Assembly (NCBI GenBank): GCA_031763025.1
Contig: JASSKH010000005.1
Span: 9,518,849 to 9,582,848 of the forward strand
Reading direction: 5' to 3'
Origin: Macrocystis pyrifera
Taxonomy: Eukaryota; Sar; Phaeophyceae; Laminariales; Laminariaceae
DNA length: 64,000 bases
The notes below the pieces were generated by a model that searched no databases, was not told where the DNA came from, and saw only the letters and a list, made by a program, of their open reading frames with translations. The position numbers and the translations under genes are program-made. Shown piece by piece: positions 33,195-43,683 of the stretch (positions are counted from its first letter, which is position 1; each line of letters opens with the position of its first letter).

Positions 33195-35705
33195 TGCTAT
33201 GTATAGGTTGGGTTGTCGATTGGCGACGATGTAATACACGCCTTTCACACTGCGTGAGCTAGACGGTCAGGGTACAGTTTTTTATTTTTTTAAGGCGATT
33301 AAAACGGCTGGCGGTCACAAGGTACACGATTTTGTGCGGGGAGAACCTTTACTCCGCACGAGGGGGATGGTCGTGTCACGTAGTGTGTATATGGTGAGGC
33401 ACCCACGAGGCAGTTACGTTGTACCAGGTAAACTCATTGCTGTCTACACCAGACATTTTATCAATTCGTTGATGCTGTCGTACATGTGCAAGAAAATCCG
33501 CCTCAGAGCCGGTTCTTAGTAGGGTGCAGCTCACCCTTGACCCGACTCGCCCAACACCTCACGGCGCTGCTGCCCCCCCCCCCCCCCCCCCCCCCCCTTC
33601 CCTACTACGACCATGATATGAGTACTCCCCCCCTCCCCACACACACACGCCGTCCATCCATCCTCCACTGTTTTTTTTTTAATATCTTGGTCGTCGTCTT
33701 GGTGTATTATTAACTCCCCAACCCAACCTCACTCAACCCCACGAACAGGAGCTACCGTCGCAGCTTTGCAATCGCATGGTGATTAGTTCTACAAAGGCGC
33801 AGAGCCCGGAGGAGCTTGACCCTGTATGGTACCCGGTAAATAGGCTCAGAAACGTGGCGGTGAAGGCGGTTAGAACCTCCCACTTCCTCATGACGGACAT
33901 AGATATCTGGCCCGACGTCAACGCCTACCAGGCGCTGCACATGCGCTACCGTCTCGAGACGGAGAGGTGAGGAAGGAGGCGTTGTACAGTGGTGGTGGCA
34001 GGGGCGGTAAGTGTGTTTTCGGATGTCTTGTTGAAGAACCGGCAATACTTTTTTTGAGGGGGGGGGGGGAGGGAGGGGGTGTACTCAATATCATGCGTGG
34101 CCGTAGTCGTACGACCATAGACCCTCGCATCCCTACAATGCCGGGACGGAGCACGTCGGGTTTTCACCGACCAGGCAGACATTGCTTGCACCAAGCGCGA
34201 AGCGCCGTGAAGTGTTGGCCGATTCGCATGAAGGGTGAGCTGCATTTTACTAAGAACCGCTTCTGAGGCGGATTTTCTTGCATATGTATGACAGCGTCAA
34301 TGAATTGATTTAATTTCTGATGTGGCCACTTCCAGAGACAGCAATGGGTTTCCAATGTAACTGCCTCTTGGGTGCCTCACCATATACACACTACGTGATA
34401 CGATCATCCCCCTTGTGCGGAGGGAAGGTTCTCCCCGAACAAAAATGATCTAACTTGACCGCCAGCGTGGTAACCGCCGAAAAAAAGAAAAAAACGGTAC
34501 CCTGGATGGCTGTCTAGCTCGCGTAGTGAGAGGCGTGTTTTACAGCGTCGTCGCCAACCGACGCCAACCCAACGTATATATGCGAGGTATACAATAGAGG
34601 GGGGAGGAAGGGGCAAGGAAAATGAGACGTTTTTTATTCCAAGAGGCGTGACATCAGAGGGGGAAAGGGGGGGGAGGCGAGCAGAAGCGGTTATTGAAGT
34701 TGTATTTAGAGGGGGGGGGGGGGGGGGGGGGGGGGGACGTTAGGCCGTCGACGTAAAGTTTTGGCGTTGAATGTCGGTGTTGGTGTTGGCTCCGGCGGGG
34801 GTGATGTTGGTGTCGGTGTTTGTGTTGGCGGTGGTTTTGTCGTCGGTGTTTGGCGTCGGTGTTAAGTGTCGATATCGGTGTTGGTGTGGTGTTGGTGTTA
34901 TAGCGGTGGTGTTGGTGTTGTGTTGGTGTTGGCGTCAGTGTTGGGGTTGGGGTTGGGGTTGGCATCGGTCGTGGTGTAAACACCGGTGTTGGCATCGGTG
35001 TTGGCGTTGGTGTTGGCGTCAGTGTTGGGGTTGGGGTTGGGGTTGGGGTTGGCATCGGTCGTGGTGTAAACGCCGGTGTTGGTTGGCGTTGGTGTTGGCG
35101 TCGGTGTTGGGGGGTAGGTGGTGTAAGCGGCCGGTGTTGGCATCGGTGTTGGCGTCGGTGTTGGTGTTTTGCTACCGTTGCGGTTGCGTCACGAACGAGT
35201 GCCGCCGCTTTAATAGCGGTGACATCCTTACCGTACGTAGGCGTTGCCTTCGCCCGTGCTCCGGTCGGCGGTTGCACCGACGCGCGGTCGGAAGAACTTT
35301 TCGTAGGAAAAGCCGAGAAAAAGGTCGTAACATTTCCGTTTGTTTTGTTCTTCGTTGCTGTCTCTGGATCTGTTTTGGTCGTCGGTCTGTTGGGGTCTGT
35401 CGGTCGGTCTGTCGACTGACTGGTCGGTCGTTCGTTCGTTCGTCGAAAGGTTCGTTTGTCTCGGCTGGTTGATGTTCTCTTCGCGACCATGTTTTCGTGT
35501 GCTCCATCCTACACACGTGAAAACACGCCCGGCGCTTTGTTTTGCCTCGTCTCGAAGGATGATATCCCGACGTTCGATGTTGTTTATACTATTAATACAT
35601 GTATACGTGCGTACATGCCTAGCACTGTGTTCGTTATTGAAGGATGTCATCCCGGCGTTCGATTGTTTTTCGTCTCTTCGCGCTCTCTCTTTTAACCCCA
35701 GCCGT

Positions 35706-35744
<39 letters not shown>

Positions 35745-38700
35745 GTCCACTTCTGCCACTGCCGCCGCCCGTCCGTACCCGATATGCGTGTGCGTGTGCG
35801 TGTGTGTGTTCGTGGGCGCTTGCAGGGTGGAGGATGCCCATAGCGCGATAGTTTTTTCCGCCTTCAGTCGCCGAAGGTTTTGCGACAAGGACGATTGCTT
35901 GAAGGTAATGAAAACTACCAGGGTAACACTTTACCGCTCTGTCCCTCGATAAAATTATCGTTTCTGTATTATTCAGTCAAAAAAGGGTGCCCACCTATTC
36001 GGGCAGGCAGGCATCAGTATAGCACCGTGCCTGCTATGTTCCGCTGTGGACGTAAGTAGGAGGGATCGTTTGCGCAAGGTATTATTACAGCGGGCGGGTA
36101 GGTACCCTGCACTAAAGCAAGCGAGTCATTGATGAGGTGCAAAAAAAAAAGTAGAGATTATTTTAAAAAGCAGAGACCGAATCGGCTGTGGCGTGTCCGG
36201 ATTCTGAAAACTCAATACGGTGTCCCAAGCGAATTCTCTCTCCGCTTTTCGAGGCCGGCTTCGGCGCTTATCCCGAGTTGAGGCACGTGTAACCTTCAAT
36301 CGGGATGTGAAGCAAAAGTAGCAATACGGCAGGTTCGAATATAGAGATCGGAAAACAAGTAAGAGACCCGATCGGCATGCCCCGGTTCTGATACTCAATA
36401 CAGCAGTGTCGAAGCTATTTTTCCCTCCGCTTTTAAGGCCGGTTTCGGCGCTTATCCCGAGTCAAGGCATGTGTGGCCTCGGCCTTCAGTCGGGATGAAG
36501 CAAAAGTAGCAACAAGACAGGGTCAACTGTCTTCGTCGCCATTGCTACCTTGTTGCGGGGCACCCACTGCACTAATAGTGCGGAGACCCGAACGGCCCTC
36601 AGATTTACGCCCAGATTGGTATACGTAGACGATATACCACTCCGTGCGGAAGTTTTTTGGAGCATTTATGCATGAACTTGTATTGGCCGTGGCATCCATT
36701 CTTGCATATTTCTTGTATGAACTGAGCGTTTTGCCGTCGAGAGGCTCAGTCAGGCTGCGCTCGCTGGCTGGCTCCTTTTCTTCTTTTTTTTTTTTCAGTT
36801 ATCGCACGAGTTGAGTTAAGACGAAGGCGGGGGCTGCTATTACGGGGGTCCGTAGTAAATAGAACCCAAATATTGTATGTAAAAATAGGTAAATATATAG
36901 GTTTTTATATACCCCATAGGTCTTGCTAACTATGGACCCCAGTAGTAATATGATATGAACGGGCATCGCTGCTTCATTCACGCGGGCGGCTGTTTTGTTT
37001 TGTGCTGTTTATTAGTTGCAGATCGTGTTGAATAAACCCCGTTGGGTGCCCCGAGAGAGAGAGAGCAACCAAAACAGCCAAAACTTTCGGTGGTGCTGTC
37101 ACCAAAACCGTCTATGTACGGTCAGCGTCAGCACCTGGTGCAGTATGGGTGGGAGGATCAAGCTGCGCCCTTGCCGTGCGGCTGCTTGCATTGTAACTCG
37201 GACACCCCCAAGGTGTACCATCCGTCCCCTCCCAAAGAATCACGCAGTGGCCGTTTTGCTGTAATCGTTTTTTGTCTCCCCCGTCAATTTTTCTCTCTGA
37301 AGTCGCCCAAGGAAGGTTTCAATTGACTGCTGCTTGCCGTTAAGGGGTTGATTAACCTCCCGTCCCCCCCGTCCCCCCGTCCCCCCACTCCCCGCACAAT
37401 TGGGAATGATCGTATCACGTAGTGTTTATGGTAAGGCACCCAAGAGGCAGCTACATAGTACTCCCGTTGCTGTCTCTGGAAGTGGCTACACCAGAAATGA
37501 AACTAACTCATTGAAAGCCGTAATCCATGTGCAAGTCTGCGTCACAAGCGGGTTCTTAGTAGAGCGCAGGTTACCCTTCATGCGACTCGCCGGACACCTC
37601 ACGGCGCTTCGCGCTTGGTGCAAGCAATGTCCGCGTGGTCGGTGAAAACCCGACGCGCTCCGTCCCGGCATTGTGGGAATGCGAGGGTCTATGGTCATAC
37701 GACTACGGCTATGCATGAGATCGAGTACATCTCTCCTATCGAGTACGCGCCCCCTTGCTATCCTCGTTTGGGGCACAGCCTAGTTGAGATTAGAGTTACG
37801 GAATATTCGCAGCAGTGAAAAGGTTGAAAGCTACCTCGACCCCCCCCCCCCCCCCCCCCCCCCCCCTCTTCCTCTTTTACCCTCCTTTAACCTCCAATTT
37901 TTCAATTTTCCTGTCCGTTTTATCTGTTTTTTTTTAGCCGTCCCTATATTTCCGGACAGAGTGGTACCAGGTAACCCTCTAGTACGGGGGCCATAGTAAA
38001 TAAAACCTACGGTACAAACAAAAACCTATATATTTGCCTATTTTTACGAACACTATTTGGTCCTATTTACCATGGCCCCCCGTAATAGTAGGCATACTCG
38101 GCAGTCCCGTTTACGGGGATAAAAAGCACCCACGGTAGAATTTGAGTGGATTTGTCCCCGAAACGGGAATGCGGTACTACTGTAAAACGGTTATTAACCT
38201 CCTTCGAGACCCCAGATGGCAACCAGAACAACTGATACCTTCAGTGTTGATAAACGGTCCGCGAGCAGCGGGAGGGCCAATATACAGAGGCACGCGTAGC
38301 AATCGTGTTGCACCCTTGGCGTACTGATCCTTGCAGTGGAACGCGAACACCATTTTGTATCACACCCCCCCCCCCCTCCGGCGCTTCGCGCTTAGTGCAA
38401 GCAATGTCTGCCTGGTCGGTGAAAACCTGACGTGCTCCGTCCCGGCATTGTGTAGGGATGCGAGGGTCTATGGTCATATGACTACGGCCATGCACGATAA
38501 TGAGTACACCCCCCCCCCCCCCCGCCTGGTCGGTGAAACCCGACGTGCTCCGTCCCGGCATTGTAGGGATGCGAAGGTGTATGGTCATACGACTACGCCA
38601 TGCATGATATTGAGTACCCCCGCCCCCGCCCCATCCACGCAGTTTTATGTTCCTGAAATTTTCACTCTTTAGCGTAAAATTTGCTCTCTAAAAGCCCTGA

Positions 38701-39435
38701 GGGGGTTAATTTATAAGCTCTCACAGTACGTCCACTTTATAATGTGTGAATACGTTGTATTGTGTGTCAAATGTAACCCGTCCCTCCTGATGTATCCACC
38801 TTTGGTCGTCCCTCCCTCTCTGCCTTGCCCTCCGTTGACCCTCCAATCGCAACGGTTTGGCGTCGGCTCTTGTTTTTGTTTTTGTTTTTTGTGCAGTATG
38901 CATCGGACGTACCAGAAACGATAACGGATCTCAAGCCTTGCTTGGAGTCCAACACCTGCGGAAGGTTCGACGCCGCGAACCAGTCGGGGCAAGGCACGGC
39001 TTACGTGTACTACTGGCGCAGCATGCTGAGGCAGCCGAATCAGCGCTCGCTTGAGCACATCCTGTGCTTCAAGTCGCACAGGTGAGAGGAAGAGGAGGAG
39101 GAGGAGGAGGAGGAGGAGAAGGGAGGGGGGGGAGACTGGCGGCGAGGCGGTTACATAGTAAACCCGTTGCTGTCTTTGGAAGTGACCACATCAGAAATTA
39201 TGTCAATTCGTTGACGCTGTCATCCATATGCAAAAAAAAATCCGCCTCAAAAGCGGGCCTTAGTAGGATGCAGCTTACCCTTCATGCGACTCGCCCAACA
39301 CCTCACGGCGCTTCGCGCTTGGTGCAAGCGATGTCCGTCTGATCGTCAAAAACCCGACGTGCTCCGTCCCGGCATTGTAGGGATGTGAGGGTCTATGGTC
39401 ATGCGACTACGGCCATACATGATAGTGAATACACG

Positions 39436-39476
<41 letters not shown>

Positions 39477-41110
39477 CTTCGCCTCTACTGCCCAGTGAGC
39501 TCGCTCCCGGCATCGGCTAGACGTCTATTTTTAATGATTTTTCGGGGTAGCGGCGGGACTCTGAACAAAAAGCCTCGTCGTTTAGAAACCCGTTTATCGA
39601 TTTTCAACGTAATTTTCGAAAAAAAAACACGCGTGTTGACTACAAAACTCGTGGGCTTCGCCCCTCGGCCTTAACCCCCCCCCCCTCCCCACCTTTGCCC
39701 CCACTCGCTCTGTCCCGGCATTATAGGAATGCGTAGGGTTGTACTACTACGTCCCGGCATGGCAATGAGTACGCACACCCCTGTCCCGCAGTGTAGTGAT
39801 GCGTGTGTCGATGGTTATACAACTACGGCCATGTCAAGATAATGAGTACGCCCCCCCCCCCCCCTTTCCCTCCCTCGATTCTGCTGACCGTTTTGACATG
39901 GTGGCATTTACCTTTTGCAGGTTTGAACCGTATCTGGTGGTGCGAAAGAGCGCGATCCTGCCGATGTTCGACGAGAGGTTCTCGGGGTACGGGAAGAACA
40001 AGATCCAGTGGTGAGTGCATGCGTCTCTCACTTCCACGCCTCGCGACCATCGGACTCTGCGGTCCTCTCTCGGTCCCTCTCTCTCTCGATTCGTTTTGCC
40101 TGTCGGGGTCCGCGGCGGCGGGGTCTCGGTGCTTTAGCCCGAGCGGCGTGATGCTTGGCGGCATGCATGCTTACACGAGTGGCAGTGTGGGCCCCGTGGG
40201 TAGTGAATCACGGGAAATTGACGATACAAAGTTGCCGGTTGCAGCGAACGGCTGCTTTTTGTGGTTGGTGGGTGATAACGCACTGATTGTTGTCCTCGGG
40301 GCTGGCTGTACTAAAAAAAAATCAAGGAGCGGTTCGGCAAGGTGGATGATAGCTCACCGGTTGTTGTCCTCGGGGCTGTCTGTGCATGAAACGCAAGGAG
40401 TGGTTCGGCACCGATGCTAGTTGATCCTACTCCTGCTGGTACTGCTGGCCAACCAGTTAAATTCTAAAGTAGTTTTTTTTTCCGCGAAACGGGACTGTCG
40501 CACTAAAAGGGTTAATATAAGAACGTAAGGGTGGCTTTTTTTTGGGGGGGGGGAAGGGGGGGTGCTTGCTACTTGAGAATATATGTTGAGGTAAGGAAGG
40601 AGCCGTGCTCGGCGACGAGCGCTACGCGAAATCCTACACAGTAGTGAAAGCGAGCAGCCCATGCTCAAAAGGTTGTTCGAGGATGGTGGTACCACAGGGA
40701 AGGTTCGAAGGCTTGAGGCTTCGCTCAGATGAGCTGTTTCTTTGTTGGCGAGCCCGTGCCGTACGTGTCTCGTTCCTGACCAAGGCATCTCTCTATCCTT
40801 GCTGTGTGTCCGGTGGGGTCTGCTGGTGCTTCGTGGCGTGATTTGGCGGCGAAACGCGTGTACGCACGTCATATATGCAGCTTCAGATTTTTGTCTGCCT
40901 CGTATATGGACTATATTTATTTCCTGCAGGAGGCCATACAAAGCCCGTAGTACACGCGGTGGAAGTATCACTAGTACCACTACTGTAGTATCACACACGC
41001 AGCATACAAAAATGAGCTTCGACCAAATCCTCGATCTCACAGGTGCTGTTTTTTTTATTTTTATAACTATATGTAGCCAGCCCTACGGAGGGGAGGGAAG
41101 GGGGCCTTCT

Positions 41111-41154
<44 letters not shown>

Positions 41155-41267
41155 CCCCCCGGACACTTTTTTGTTTTTGTTTCTTGGTGTACGTTCTGGC
41201 CCTCTTTTGTTTGTCAATACCAGTGTCTCGCGCTTTGTATGTTTGATTTTTTTGTAGTTTTCGCGCG

Positions 41268-41349
<82 letters not shown>

Positions 41350-41413
41350 CGTACTCGTTTGTTGCTTGCCTTAGTCATTTGACCATTGACCACGCATCCC
41401 TTTCGAGACGGAG

Positions 41414-41469
<56 letters not shown>

Positions 41470-42531
41470 GTCTAGTATATTTTGTTGTTGCTTCAGATGA
41501 GGTAGTCGGGCGGATGGATACATACGTTACACCCACGTACACCACTCTTATTAGGGCTCACATGTACACGGCCCGTTTAGGTGTTTACGGGGGGTCCCTA
41601 GTTAATAGCACCTGTGGTATACATAAAAACCTATATATTTACCTATTTTTACGGACGATACTCGGTCCTGTTTACTGTGGACCCCCGTAATAGTCTTGAT
41701 GTTGATGCCTAAACTCTTCTGTATATTTCCGTCCAGAATTGTTTTTGTATACCGGATACATGTTCTACACACCAATACCGTACATTTCGTCGGCTGTCAT
41801 AAGAGTAGCCCAGACGGCCACCTGTTGACGCGCGTGCCGGACGCACACCACCCTTACGCAAACCCGCGACCCTGAAGCCCCCTCCTGTGGCATGCATACC
41901 CTCACTACCCCCGACCCTCAACTCTTGACACACCCACACTTCGACGCGAGTCGAAGAGGAAGAAGAGAGCGCTGAACCCCTGTCGCGATAGAAGTGCAAG
42001 GCGACAACTACTGTCGTAGGTGGGGAGGGAGGGGGGAGATGAGCCTTTGATATGTGCGTCGTCCCGCATCTTTTCAGCTACGTGTGCTGTAGGAGGGAGA
42101 GCAAGAGCAAGAAGATATATAAAAATGGGATCGGGAAGAAAAACAAGCAGAAAAAGAGAAAAAGGAAAAAAAAAAGAAAAAAAAAAGAAGAAAAAAAAAA
42201 AAAAAAAGCCTCCTCGATCCCCAACCCCGACCCTCAATACTCGAGGCACCCACGCCACCCCGACCCCATCCACCAACCCTTGTAAGGCGTGCCCGCTCTG
42301 GTGTGTGTACGGCCCCTGCGTGATCCCCCCAACCCCAACCCACCTCCACCCCCACCCCCTACGCACCTACCCGCCACTCGGCAGGATCAACCATCTCCGG
42401 TACAGCGGGTTTTCGTTTTACGTTATGCCGGTCAACTTCGTGATACACGCACCGCATCCCAAGTCCGTCGCGAAGACGGTCTGGGAAAAGACTGGGGGGG
42501 GCAAGCAGGTGAGCTGCGGGTGCTAGTGGGG

Positions 42532-42563
<32 letters not shown>

Positions 42564-42927
42564 TACTCATTTGTAGCTCGCCTTAGTCTTACCATTGACC
42601 ACGCATCCCTGTCGAGACGGAGTGTTATTTTTTTACGTGGGATCGTTAAGCCACGGAGCCACCTCGGCTCGCGGCCAGCTCGGGGAGGAGGGGAGGTTGG
42701 AGAGGAGCGGTGAGGGCAGGAGGGGGGGGGGGGGACGCGGTGATGATTGGATATATAGAGCAACTGAGCCGCCTCGGCTTTGAATCAGCGCCTGCTGAAA
42801 TGAGCGCCCGGGTCGCTCGGAAGTGGCCATGTTGGATAAAAAAAAAAAAATACCCACGTTTGAGGATGATCGCATACACTCGCGTCTGGAATGAGCAACA
42901 TACATATATGTTGTGGTCAAGAGGTGG

Positions 42928-42969
<42 letters not shown>

Positions 42970-43645
42970 CAAGAAACTAAAAGAGGTCAATTTAACACGA
43001 GAACAGAACGTGTGTGACTCGCGTGCGTGCCAACAAAGTTATGTTGGTGAGCTCTTTTTTGTCTGGGGTTTTGTTTTTTGTTGTCTAAATGCGCTTTTTG
43101 TCGTTTCGTCGCCGCGCAAACCGCGCGAGCGTGGGTCGGAAAATACCAAGTGGGTACAGCACACTGGACGGTGCTGGCAGACTGATGGAACACGCGGCCA
43201 GACAGCGTGCTGCTGCTGCTGCTGCTGCTGCTTTTCGTTGGTAGTAGCTGGTCAGTAGTTGCAGCTGGGGCTCACATTTTTTCACGATTTCTTGCCGATG
43301 GAAACCTGTAATCGCGATGGTACGTGTTGTGATACCCTATATCCCCACGGCGCGTGCCGCTCGCGTCTCTCGCTGTTTCGCTCGACGCTTGTCTGGCTGC
43401 AGGGCAAGGGGAACAAGATCATGGACCAGACATTTGACACGTTCATGAAGGAGCTGCGAGAAGAACACGGGCAAGAAGAAAGCACGGTTACCGGGCTTTG
43501 CCAGAAGGACCGCACAGGGGTGAGAGCTGATTGGTCGGGTGTTTGGAGCGTCGCGTGCGTGTGCCGCTGCGCGATTTTTACTCACTCTGGCTGTCGAGCG
43601 GGGCAGGGCGCGGTGATTTTTTTCTCGAACGACCTCGACCCCTGA

Positions 43646-43683
<38 letters not shown>

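Noticed and set aside
34654-35490. 278-codon minus-strand frame rich in Thr-Pro and the overlapping 233-codon plus-strand frame rich in Trp-Cys
   Set aside because: Both arise from the GTTGGC/GTCGGT minisatellite in intron 3 of the GT49 gene; open frames on both strands at once argue against coding.
35540-35690. A DVIPAFD-like sequence at 35643-35665 as the missing GT49 exon between exons 3 and 5
   Set aside because: It fits the motif but not the required phase (2 in, 0 out), has no donor after it, and a near copy (GATATCCCGACGTTCGATG) occurs 90 bp upstream. The exon at 35826-35904 satisfies phase, splice sites and motif.
37016-37326. Separate small gene in GT49 intron 4 (peptide with CGCLHC)
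   Set aside because: Two overlapping frames are open, there is no splice or start evidence and no recognised domain; it is probably a repeat fragment or chance.
37936-37970. TTTTTTAG-bounded segment before GTAACC as a GT49 exon
   Set aside because: The phase does not fit, and GTACCAGGTAAC is one of the many TACCAGGTA sites rather than a splice donor.
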